Part shown: positions 1 through 10,474 of the stretch, one piece after another
Layout: the number at the start of each line of letters is the position of its first letter
Position numbering within the stretch: the first letter of the stretch is position 1
NCBI RefSeq assembly: GCF_000143535.2
Contig: NC_037311.1
Span: 806,001-870,000, forward strand
Direction: 5' to 3'
Length of the DNA: 64,000 bases
Origin: Botrytis cinerea B05.10
Taxonomy: Eukaryota; Ascomycota; Leotiomycetes; Helotiales; Sclerotiniaceae
Notes under the pieces: generated by a model
What the model saw: only the letters and a program-made list of their open reading frames with translations
Database searches by the model: none
Told to the model about the DNA's origin: nothing
Translations under genes and position numbers: made by a program

Positions 1-2792
1 ACTGATAAACGAACTGGGGTTCCATTCGCTGCCAAGGAGCTTGACAAGAAAAAGTTTTTGAAGAATGGAGCCAAAAATATTGATTCGGAGATCAAAATCA
101 TGAGCAAGATTCATCATGTAAGTTCGCTCTCGCCCCTTTGGTATTCCATACACACGCTCACATGTTTCAGGACAATGTGGTTTCGTTTGTCGAATGTATC
201 GACTGGGATGATTATCTATACATTATCATGGAGTTTGTCCCTGAAGGGGACCTTACATCCCTCGTTACAATGTGTCATTTCCTTCCGGAACATGCAGTCA
301 AGGATATGACTGTTCAACTACTAAGCGCATTGAAATATCTTCATTCGATAAATGTTACGCATCGCGATATTAAGCCTGATAATATTCTCTGCCAAAATCG
401 AAATCCACTCCATGTTAAAATCACAGATTTTGGTCTGTCGAAGATGATTGATACGGAGGACACATTTCTGCACACTTTCTGTGGCACCTTGCTGTACTGT
501 GCGCCAGAAGTTTACAACGAATATCCGCAATATGATCGTACGGGCCAAAGAACCAATCGTCGCATTGAAGATTCGACAACACAACAGAGATATGATCACG
601 CTGTCGACGTTTGGTCGCTGGCCGGGGTGCTGTTTTATTCTTTTTGTGGAACTCCACCATTTCCTGTTGGAGCTGCCTCGCATCATACGCAAATACTTCA
701 AAGAATAATGACAGTGCCTTTAGATGTTAGGCCCTTACAACGTTGTGGAGTGTCATCTAATGCAATTAGGTTCGTTATAAAAATGCTTCACACCGATCCA
801 GAGCATCGTGCTACTATTGAGGATCTAGAGCAAAGTCCTTGGTTGACAGGAAACGACCAAGATCTTGATGAAACAGAGGATGAAGAAGTTGGACAGCTCG
901 AGGCGCCCGCTTCTCAGTTGAGTTTGCTGGACGATCCCCAAAATAATGGTGAAAATGACGACTTCGGCGAGGAGACGATTAAATTTCAACCTCGTGAGAT
1001 GCCGGCCAGCTTCAGTACTAATGACTCGGAGGACGAGAGATTTGTGGAGCTCGCAAGCTCAATTCCGAGTGACTTTGGTGTGGGAACAAAATTTACAGCC
1101 GCCGAGGAAATCGAAGGAGACGAAAGCTATGAGTTCATCCGGAATCCTGTAAACAATGGCCGCTTGTTCGGCGAAGTTAATGTAAATTCGTCTGCTTTGG
1201 GAAGTTCTGGGGCCGTTCCAGTAGATCTTCCAACTCCGATCCAGCACATTAATAAACGTCAGCAGGTTTCGGAACAAGACGACACCCTTCCAGTTGCAAA
1301 ATTCAAAAGTCGTCTTGAAGCTGCGAGCGCCACACCAAGGACACCTCTCCCACCTCCACCTCCACCTCCACCTCACCCTCGCTTTATGACTCCAGCTGCG
1401 AAGCACTTCGGAAATGGAGTTGCTCAAAATCACTCGAGCCTTCTGGGTGCTGTGTCTCAACTAGGCCATCTGCAGATGAATTCTCCCTTGATTTCACCAA
1501 CCGAAATTACAACTCCCCATTTGTCAACCCTATCGCATGCTCAGACTGCCAATACCAGTCTCCGAAGACCTCGAGAAGTAGGTGCCTGGCACCCTGAGGA
1601 GCTTCCACCACAAAAACGCCGAAAGTCCGCTCGCACAATTGATGTTATGGTACCCCCAGAAGCATTTTGGAACCCTAGAGATAAGTCGACTCATCATGAA
1701 GATTATCCGCCGATGTCAGCGGCGGATTGGAATCGATATGTTGAGCTTGCCAAGTCCAAAGGAGAGAAGTTTCAGCATGGCTGCACAATATTTGAGAATG
1801 TAATGGTTAGCTTCAGAAGCAATAGCAAAACTCCTTCAATTGGCTCGAATGTATCGTTTCGAGCTCAATCCGAACCTTTGGTTGAAGGAATAAAACGATA
1901 TGTACCATTGGCGCGCGACGAACGAAGGCTCAGTGACGATGCTTCTGTTCAACAGAGCATCGCTTCTCGGGAAAATCTGTCCATCACCACCGAGGCCCTT
2001 TTGCTTGAAGTAGCTCATAAGTCAGAACCTTCTTCACCAGTTAAGATAGGCGCGACAAATGATGATGAAATAATTTCTTCCATTGAAGCCGCGACGGAAG
2101 GTACATCAGCTATAATCTCAAATATCGATGCACCTGCACGAGGCAATTTTCAAGTCCCTAAGCGCGTACTTGCGAAGCTTTCCGCAACTCCAGATTCTTG
2201 TTTACCAACTATTGCTTTCAATATTACGGAAGCTTTCACATCTTGGGGCCGCGGATTTTCGAACACTATCCGATATGCAACTCGTGAAGATGTCCGAATA
2301 GGTGTTCCTCGATACGCATTTAAGCTGATACTATTCAAAAATGATTTCTATCACCCCGGTGAAAACTATAGAGAAGTATGGAATCAGAGCCATAGTGAAG
2401 AAGAAGAGCAAGGCTTCAGATTCTTGATCTCTACCAAGTCCTCGGCAGGTCTCAAGATCAATGGTCATAAACTTCCAAGTCATAATATTAGTGAAACAAG
2501 GGCTGAATCGAAGTTTTGGGGAGAAATTCGTAATGGCGACATTATCACAATTAGTGCTACAAAGAACATGTTCTTGAAGCTCAAATTCGACTGTTTCTGG
2601 GGTATGGGCAAATACAACCGCCACGAATCGAAATTCTTCCTGTATAAAGAAGAAGATCATATTGCAAAGGTTGATAGAGTTTGTACCATGCTCGAAACTT
2701 CCTTTATTGAGGAGCGTACCAAGAAGATGATTGAGGAGCAAAAGTTAGCCAAGGAGTTAAAACGTCAAAGGACGCAATCTGTGGACATTTGA
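1..2792 (+). CDS. RAD53: RAD53/CHK2-type checkpoint kinase, 5' partial
   Basis: Carboxy-terminal 912 residues of a Ser/Thr kinase of the Rad53/Cds1/CHK2 DNA-damage checkpoint family. Coding is 1-117 and 171-2792; the intron 118-170 (53 nt, GTAAGT...CAG) is phase 0. Numbering from the window start, the ATP-binding lysine is K12 (PFAAKEL), the catalytic loop is HRDIKPDN at 103-110, DFG is at 125-127 and APE at 150-152. A long acidic and proline-rich linker follows, with a ten-proline run near 1350-1376. A second fork-head-associated domain lies at about 730-830 (WGRG near 731-734, NGD near 827-829). The FHA-kinase-FHA order is that of Rad53, so an amino-terminal FHA domain should lie just left of the window. 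The family acts in the nucleus, phosphorylated by Mec1/Tel1-type kinases. The FHA2 domain after the kinase separates it from ordinary CAMK kinases. Confidence 0.88.
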
Positions 2793-3906
2793 TCTCCATT
2801 GGTCTTTCACAATTCAACTTCACAATAATACTCCTTCGGATACCTCGATGGGATACTTTTCCAGCACAACCTTTTGTACTCTTATGACACACGAGACCTA
2901 TTTTTTTCCTTTTGTACAATCATTTTTTACATACACATTCCACACGAGAGTTTTCTAGCTACTTTAGCTTAACTTTTTTTTTTCTTTCTTTTTTTTTACT
3001 ATTTGCCTCTTCCTTGGCTGAATGGCTTTACTTCTTTGCTTGTTTACATACGAGCTAATTTTTCTTCTGGTATGAGATTTTGGGATGGTGAAGAATTTAT
3101 TTAGGTGCTTTAAAAGAGTGAGGTGGATAATCTGCAATTATGAAAGATGGATGTATGGGACGGTTGAATGAATGATATTGGGTGGATACTATTCGAATGG
3201 CGGAGAGACAGTCAGATTGGGCTGGGCTTGCAGGTTTCTAATATGAATGGGAATATGAATGATATGTACCATGGGCGAACTCAGTACGTTGTAGTAGAGA
3301 AAAGTATAGTTAAGATTATTCGAAAAAATACAAAAAACATATTAAATGTATGGTTGATGACATAAATTATGAATAGCTAGCGTCTAGCTTTTCCTTTAGC
3401 TTTCCCTCTAGCTTTACTACATGGGCAGCAGTTGACGCTATCCATAAGTGCGGCCCTATCATTAGTTGTTAGGGAAGAAGCTATTTTCTTACCGAGTAGT
3501 CCCCTTATTTCTTACAGCCTATAGCTTTTTAGATAGGTATATACCACTAGATTAAATCCTTGGCTAACTTACAAATCAAGCAAGAGGGGTTTAACAATGA
3601 CACATTTATTCCATGTTATATTTCTACGAGTATGTCATGGACATCATGTGATTAGTAAATTTAACTCCACATGCATGCATGACTTTGATGATGAGCTGTA
3701 AAATGTAAAATGGTGATCGAGATGGATTGTGTGTGTGTGCGTGGGTGGATGGATGAATAGATGGAAGTTTGATGGGGTGGAGTGTGGATTATTGTGGATA
3801 TTGTAGTTGAGATTGTGGATTGATTGATGGAGTGGTTGATTGAGGATGAGTATGGGGAATGGGAAGGGGAATGGGAAAGGGCTGGATATTGATTTTGTGG
3901 ATGGGT

Positions 3907-4087
3907 AGAGGAGAGAGGGGGAGAAGAGAGGGGGAGAAGAGAGGAGAGAGGAGAGAGGAGAGAGGACAGAGGAAAGAGGAAAGAGGAAAGAGGAAAGAGG
4001 AAAGAGGAAAGAGGAAAGAGGAAAGAGGAAAGAGGAAAGAGGAAAGAGGAAAGAGGAAAGAGGAAAGAGGAAAGAGGAAAGAGGAAA
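3907..4087. repeat. Purine-rich minisatellite, AGAGGAA-type unit
   Basis: A purine-only tract starts with irregular GAGAGGGGGA and GAGAGGA copies and becomes a regular 7-bp array (unit AGAGGAA) of about 17 copies from roughly 3970 to 4087. The strand asymmetry is complete (no pyrimidines in the regular part), so the tract could form triplex-like structures. It is followed directly by a short CACT/ACTC array at about 4099-4128. Confidence 0.95.
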
Positions 4088-4258
4088 ATAAAATATGAAT
4101 ACTCACTTACTCACTCACTCACTCACTCGCTCAACTCTAATTTTGATTCTAACTGTAGGAGCTTAATAAAGGTCTAGATTCAATTCAATTAGATTCGATT
4201 CGCTTCAAATATCGTGGTTTTGTCTAGATTGGTATGTACTATTCACGCGGGTAATTCT

Positions 4259-4310
4259 TAGGTAGGTAGGTAGGTAGGTAGGTAGGTAGGTAGGTAGGTA
4301 GGTAGGTAGA
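4259..4310. repeat. (TAGG)n tetranucleotide microsatellite
   Basis: About 12 nearly perfect copies of the tetramer TAGG/GGTA. Related TAGGTAGG clusters recur nearby (around 4440-4480) and in other gaps of the window, for example 18270-18290. This is not a telomeric TTAGGG array. Confidence 0.95.
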
Positions 4311-5034
4311 TATATTCATAGAGTAGATAGATTATTTCATATGTAGATAATTAGCTAGCTTGTACCTAGACCTAGGTAGTTAATAAGTATTGTGTTGTGT
4401 TGTGTTATATCATGTTATGTTGTATGAAAATTATACCTTGGCAGGTAGGTAGGTATGTGAGTAGACGGACGGATAGGTAGGGAGATGGATAATTAAACAC
4501 GGAGTACTGAATCCTGATAATGAATACAAGAATAAGAAATCCTGAGTTTACTTTTTTTTTTCTTTCTTTTTTTTCTTGGTGAGGATATATATGGTGATGA
4601 TAGTATGTGATATGAGATACACTACTTACTAACCAGTTAGACAACTATATTATATAAATAGAATCGCTAGTTAGTACAAATGATCAATTGATAACGTTAA
4701 CCTTAGTTAAGCGATTCAGATAACTAACTAACTAGTCTAGTTACAGATATTATTAGATACCTACCTAACGATAGAATCGAATTCCTGAATAGATTGATTG
4801 ATTGATTACCTAGGTAGTACCTCGAAGATCGATTCGAAGATCGGATTTCGATGTTCGTTTGTCCTTATAGCAATCGTAATTTTCCAAATCGGATCTCGGT
4901 AAGATGGAGTTAGAGGTTAGAGGTTAGATAGTTGGAGTATTGATATCTGTATTGGATGTAGTTTAGTTCGCATTGAAGTATCAAAGGATTGAAGTTCTAA
5001 TAAGTTGGGCATTCCTGTATTTTTTCTGCATTCC

Positions 5035-5265
5035 CCTTTTCATTCTCCTTCTCCTTCTCATTCTCATTCTCATTCTCATTCATTTGAGCTTTCTTCACGA
5101 TTTCCCATGACTGGATTCCAATCCAATCCAATCCAATCCAATCCAGTCCAAACTAATAAACCAAATCTGAAGTTTGAAATTCGCCTTTTCATTCATCGGT
5201 TCATTTATTCATCGGTTCATCTATTCATCTATTCATCTATTCATATATTCATATATCCATACATT
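5035..5265. repeat. Cluster of short tandem repeats (CTCATT, CCAAT, TTCATCTA)
   Basis: Three adjacent microsatellite blocks: CTCATT-type hexamers at about 5042-5090, (CCAAT)n at about 5118-5145, and TTCATCTA/TTCATATA octamers at about 5198-5265. They produce a false open frame with Ser/Phe/His/Ile periodicity. Confidence 0.85.
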
Positions 5266-5499
5266 CCAACAACCAATAAACCCAAGGTTGTTATAGTCAA
5301 TCAATTATCTCTCAGAGGATCAAGGGTTTCCCCATCCTATCTTTTCCATTTGTTTTATCTTTCCATCTTTCCATTTTTCCATCTAATCATTCTTCCGTTC
5401 TCAAAAGTTCAGATAACAATCAGTTCGTCATCTCTAACCCAGAACCCAGTCAGTACCCAGGAATTCAAATCTATGGAATGCAAAAAAAGTAAAGCTGGA

Positions 5500-5620
5500 G
5501 GTTTGTTTGTTTGTTTATTTATTTATTTGTTTGTTTATTTGTTTGTTTGTTTATATATCTATTGACATATCTATCCATCCATCCATTCCTCCCTCCCTCT
5601 CTCCCCCCCCCCCCAAAGCC
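5500..5620. repeat. TTTG/TTTA repeats followed by a 12-C run
   Basis: A T-rich array of TTTG and TTTA tetramers (about 5500-5555) leads into ATCC/CTCC repeats and an uninterrupted run of twelve C at 5603-5614. Homopolymer C runs of this length are prone to sequencing slippage, so the exact length is uncertain. Confidence 0.85.
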
Positions 5621-6539
5621 TTTCTTCACTACCCATTCTACATCATGCACTACAGCTTCTACATAATTACACTCTACTCCACACCCAACATTGTACATCG
5701 TACAAACCCTCCCAAGCCGCTACGCCGTGCACTTACCTGCACTTATTACCTGCACCTGCATGCATCTACATCTGCAGACACGAGCAACCACAATATATTC
5801 ATTCATACATATATACATACATCCATACATCTATCTATATATACATAAGCATTTTCACTCACATCACTTCGCATCGCATCGCGTGAACACGAGGGAGATC
5901 TTAATCCCAATACCAATCCCAATCCCGGTTTATAGATTGATTGATAGACAGATAGATCTTGCATAACCACTGATTGACAAGACTGTCGTGAAACTATTGT
6001 GTAAGCCGAGGCTCAAATACCGACGTATTTTGTAACATCGTAACTCGGTAAAAAAAAATCATGTCTGATCAATTAAAATTCATTAGTCACAATCAATGTC
6101 ACTTGAGTGAAGAACATGGTTTGTATGAATGGATATTTCTATTCCATTAATCTATCGTCTTCGAAATCCATAGTCTCGAATCACAACTCAACTCTCTCTA
6201 GCCGCTGTATGAACTCTACTCTCTCTCAAAACTCAATAATCCGCAACTGTCGAAGACGAAAATAAACGCCTTTCAAACACATTGTCTTTTCGAATCAATC
6301 ATACATGATGTATTTTCAATATAAGGTAAGAATCAAGAATCCTCATGACCATACCATTCATGCAACATTCCATTCTTCACCAAGAAACCATCCCAAAAAA
6401 TTAAACCTCCAAACCATCATCGTTCATGCGTAAAGTACATTATAGGAATTAAAATAAAACTGTCGACAACTTGAATTAAATCGAAAGTAATCGGGTACGA
6501 AGTGAAATATCATACATCCATAACTTGGAAATAGTATTC

Positions 6540-7318
6540 TTAGTTAAGGGTGACGATAGCTGCAAATGCAAGGAAGATGAATGCGAGTGGGGAAGCAAAC
6601 TCAGCAGCTGCTGAGGTTGGGGCCGAGGTTGCTGTAGAAGTACCACCGGTGGAGCTGGATGAAGCAGTTCTGGATGAGGATGAACCTATGATATGTTAGT
6701 TATAATTCATTGTTCAGGTCAATTCAAAGGAAACATACTGGTTCTTGAAGCTGAGCTAGAACCGCTGAGAGTGGTGCTGCTGTTGCCGCTAGCAGTAGGG
6801 GAAGAAGAAGCAGAAGTTGAGGTACCGTTAGAAGTGGAAGATTCAGAAGTGGAAGAGGCAGTGGAAGAGGAACCGGTCGAGGAACCAGTGGAAGTGCCAG
6901 AGGTGGAAGTGCCAGAAGTGGAAGATCCTGAAGTGGAAGATCCTGAAGCGGAAGAAGCACTTGTAGAAGAAGCAGTCACGGTTGAAGCAACGGCAGTAGC
7001 ACCTGAAACCTGGAATTGTTGACTGTAGTTTGGTGTGTTGGTGGAATCTTGAATCTCAATGGCATAGAGGCTGGAGTCAAGACTGGATGATGGAGTCCAG
7101 GAGTAAGATGTTCCAGTCAATCCACTTCCGATGGTGGAGACAGTGGTGAGGGACGTGGATGGACCATTCTTGAGGAGAAGAGTGACGGGACCTTCGGCAT
7201 CTGCCCAAGTGATGTTGAAAGGAGAACCGGCGGTGACGGCGAAATCGGCGTTGGTCAACTTGACCGCGCTGGCAAGAGTTGCTGCCGCAGCGGCGAGGAA
7301 GAGAGTGCTGAATTGCAT
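6540..7318 (-). CDS. GPI-anchored Ser/Thr-rich cell-wall protein with KRE9/KNH-like domain
   Basis: Predicted 241-aa secreted protein. Exon 1 is 7318-6739 and exon 2 is 6685-6540; the intron 6686-6738 (53 nt, GTATGT...TAG) is phase 1. Residues 1-18 form a signal peptide (MQFSTLFLAAAAATLASA). Residues of about 19-105 resemble the fungal Ser-Thr-rich GPI-anchored membrane family with a Kre9/Knh1-like beta-sandwich (FAVTAGSPFNITWADAEGP is the typical start). A Ser/Thr/Gly stalk follows. The second exon supplies a hydrophobic tail (FASPLAFIFLAFAAIVTLN) with small residues upstream, as in a GPI attachment signal. Without the intron the protein would lack its anchor, which supports the splice. Likely site is plasma membrane or wall; a specific function cannot be stated. 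The stalk DNA contains short GGAAGT-type repeats. Confidence 0.88.
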
Positions 7319-10300
7319 TTTGATTATTGGGATGTTCTTAAAGACGATTGATTGACGGTGAAAGACTATAGAGAGAGAAGAAAGCGGTCAGCTTGTTGGT
7401 TGTACGGATTGGCAAGGTATAGTTGCGCAGATCGAACGCGGAAGTGCAGATGAAAGATTGTGTGAGGGTAGGTGTATATGTGTGTGACTTACGTTGCGAG
7501 TGAATGAACTTACGGAATCTCCGAAGAATAAGATTATATGATGCTTTGATGAAGTTGCTGTGATGTAGATGATGAACGACAGCGAATGTGAGTATCCAAG
7601 AAGGAATGTATGTATATATATAACGAGAAGAAACGATGGTGTTGTTGTCTGAAGCAGCAGGAATGAAGATGAAGATGAAGGTGGGAAGGAACGGAAACTG
7701 GTTGGAAGACGGGGTCCATGGCTCTTCTTATTGTCGTGGAAGCTACCGCGCTGCTAACGGGCACTATGGTACCATCGTAGGCAGACAGGCGGGGCAGGGT
7801 TGATGTTTATTTGATCATCAACTCCCCTGTTCAAGGATAATAATGCTTATGCTCATTTTATTTCACGCTGCTTTTCCGCGCTAAACGTGTATTCGCTGCC
7901 GTATCATACCCGAATTGGTCTAGCGCACTTTAATTGAGTTCTTTGTGCATGGATGCATGCATGAAGTCAACGGCTAGTGAAATTGAAAAAAATACGGGGA
8001 AAAATTGGTTCAGGGGTTCTGGATCCGAAAGAGCCAATCACCAATTGATTTTCCGTTCCTTTTCTTCTTTTCTTCTTCACTTCAGTCTTCGCTCACTTCA
8101 GTCTTCACTCCATACAACCATCACAGAGCTGGAAAAAGTACGAAAGAACCAATGGACAATCGATTTCCCTTCCTTCTCGTCTTCACTTCACTGGAGACTT
8201 CACTCTACATAAGACACAATCATGAAAGAGTTTACCAAGTCCCCCAGTCCCAGTCCCAGTCCCATACCATGCCATGCCATACCACACATATCCCCCTCAT
8301 TCAAAAACATCAACATGACTACCCAACTCGGCCTTGATTTTCTGACACATCCCATTCCTCCGCGTTCCCAGGGAAATTGGGCGTAGTTGCAATTGTCGTT
8401 GGTTGCAGTATAGTGAGAAAAATGTAAGATCGTGGCGTTTGGTTGTCTTTCTCTTCCCGCCCAAGAAAATCCAGCGCCGAAAAAGGAGTAATTTACAATA
8501 TTATTAGTCTATCCATATCCACATCCCAAAATAACATTGACACTTGTGATTATTGTAAAGTAAATTCTCATTCTTAGCAATCAATTGGGGCTATCGTCTC
8601 GGAGTCTCGAACCCGCTCTATTTGTTGACCAGTCGCCTAGATCGAAAGGGGTGTCCATTTTGCAGATGCATTCAAACGATTCAATAGTGATTCGATACTC
8701 GGAACAAAAATCTTTCCAAAGTCTAGATGGGCATCGAAGTTTCAACCAAGGGAACCGCGAGGCTCGGGATTGAAATAACATTTGATATAAAGTTTGAGCG
8801 TTTGCGAAAAGGTTCCATGCGTGGTGATTTAGCTACCTATCATGGTTTATTATTAAGGTTTCTTTCGTTCCTGTCTAGCAACACCGAAAGCCATAGCGGT
8901 AGTCCGGCGTATCACAAAAAGGCTTAATGATTGAATTGGCTCCGTTGCTCTAAGAGATTCGACAACAACATTCCAAGGACCACCAAAACAGAAAATTGTT
9001 CTTGCGGAGCCTTTTTCTTCTCAAACATAGATCCATCAAACTCCGCAATAATTGCATCATCAACAAATTCCACACAGATCTTGGAGGGGTCCTTCTCGTG
9101 GCCATACACACTACTGTAACACATCCTCCGCATTGTGTCTTGCATTTACAATCTCTGCGAATGTCCATCAATGTTTCGGAAGAACGACTGGGTCCGCACC
9201 AGTGGCGAATACGAGATCGTGGAAGTTGAGTGATTGTGCCAAGTGCCAACTCACGTGATTGTAGAGCTGTTCGAGCGAGGGTCAACTCTGTTCCTTGTTG
9301 GAGTGGCTCTATATTTTTTCGTCGAAATTTCTATCTTCGAGTTGAGTGGGTGGAAAGGAAAAAAAGGTGTATCAGGGAGGATGCTTAATTCAAGGTATCT
9401 GAGACGCCTCCTCTCCTGTGAGATATCCCGAATGAAAGAAAATGAATACGACGAAGATGAAGTTGGTTTTTTCGCTTCCAATTTCAATTGGCGTTTCCAG
9501 TGACATATCAGTACTTGGAAACCCGTAGAAAAGCAGCGGTCCGGTACTTGTCAAGTTATTTTGGCATGTTAGATGGTCGGAAGCGGACATGGTGAGATTG
9601 TAGCTACGGATAGCATGATCATTCTGGTAGGGAAAATGGTAGTATTGATTACTTTCAAGTCGGAGTATGAATATTCAATACTAGTTGAAACATCCATTTG
9701 AACCCTCTGTTTCGCTAAAGCTCATCAAGATAATCAAAAGATAACGAGTTTGAGTGAACAAATACAAGAGGTATATCTTTCCCAATATTCAGAGCAAGAG
9801 ACCACTCAGGGGAGATCAACCATCCACTCACCAAGCATTTGAAAATACAGCCAACTTTGGTGTATTTCAATGAAGATTGCTTGTTGAGCAGCTTACACTA
9901 CCAAGCTCGTATCATGAGTTGAGGATCGATGTACACGAACACATCTCTAGCAGATATGGGCACCGGCTTTCTTTTGATATCGTTGTAAGATACTTGGCTA
10001 TTCTATCTCTGAGGCTACCTCTTCGTGCATATATCCCACGAGTTATGAAAACACCACAAGCGATGAGTATCTGCACGCATTTGAACGAGGAATTCGGGGT
10101 AGTTGTGGGCTGAGGTATGGAGTATATGAGCGAATGAGCAAATGAGTTTAAATTGCTCTGGTTCTCTATGATTGGTAAAAGATTCTTCAACCTTAAGATC
10201 CCACTCAATATTTGAATTTGGATCTCAATTTAGGACATTGTGTACCTAGGTAGTTAGTTGATGACGCTTGAAAACCATTTCATTGCGTAAAAGTTGTTTG

Positions 10301-10474
10301 TGTTCAAATGCAGAAGGAGGGAAGGAAGTGCCTCCCTCCTAGTTGCATAACCTTATTTTTCTTTCACCTTGATGCATTTCCATACATTTATCAAACCCCA
10401 CGCAAAACAGCAAATCGTGCTCTCTTTGTTTCCTTCTCACCAGATTCCTGAACTCATGATTGTCATCTTACAAC
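7319..10474. other. Intergenic region, no supported gene
   Basis: A 3.1 kb gap between two genes that point away from each other. It should hold both promoters; CT-rich stretches at about 8055-8110 and 10360-10470 fit upstream and leader sequence of fungal genes. Between about 8580 and 9600 several frames on the minus strand give short protein-like stretches, but stops interrupt all of them and no consistent splice chain joins them. The block could be an eroded gene. I recognise nothing in it. Confidence 0.6.

Larger units (their letters stand above)
2793..6539. other. Intergenic region rich in simple repeats
   Basis: No gene is supported here. The two flanking genes converge on this gap. 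The first 150 bases look like a 3' UTR (T-rich, with several TTTTTT runs). The rest is a patchwork of microsatellites (listed separately) and unstructured AT-rich sequence. Open frames across it, including one of about 186 codons at 5005-5565, are translations of short tandem repeats and have no protein-like composition. A short motif at about 3428-3466 resembles a DNA-transposon end and is discussed in the findings. Confidence 0.75.

Noticed and set aside
3859..4098. Open frames on both strands of the purine repeat (Glu/Arg/Lys and Phe/Leu/Ser runs)
   Set aside because: They are translations of a 7-bp tandem repeat, which stays open in all frames lacking stop triplets; no protein-like composition.
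4259..4310. Interstitial telomere repeat
   Set aside because: The unit is TAGG, not TTAGGG; no terminal context.
5005..5966. Overlapping open frames of 91-186 codons
   Set aside because: They follow microsatellite blocks exactly and end with them; no start context, splice logic or recognisable family.
8580..9600. Possible minus-strand gene between the GPI protein and the 748-aa protein
   Set aside because: Short protein-like runs appear in all three frames, but each is cut by stops and no GT-AG chain joins them; no family recognised.
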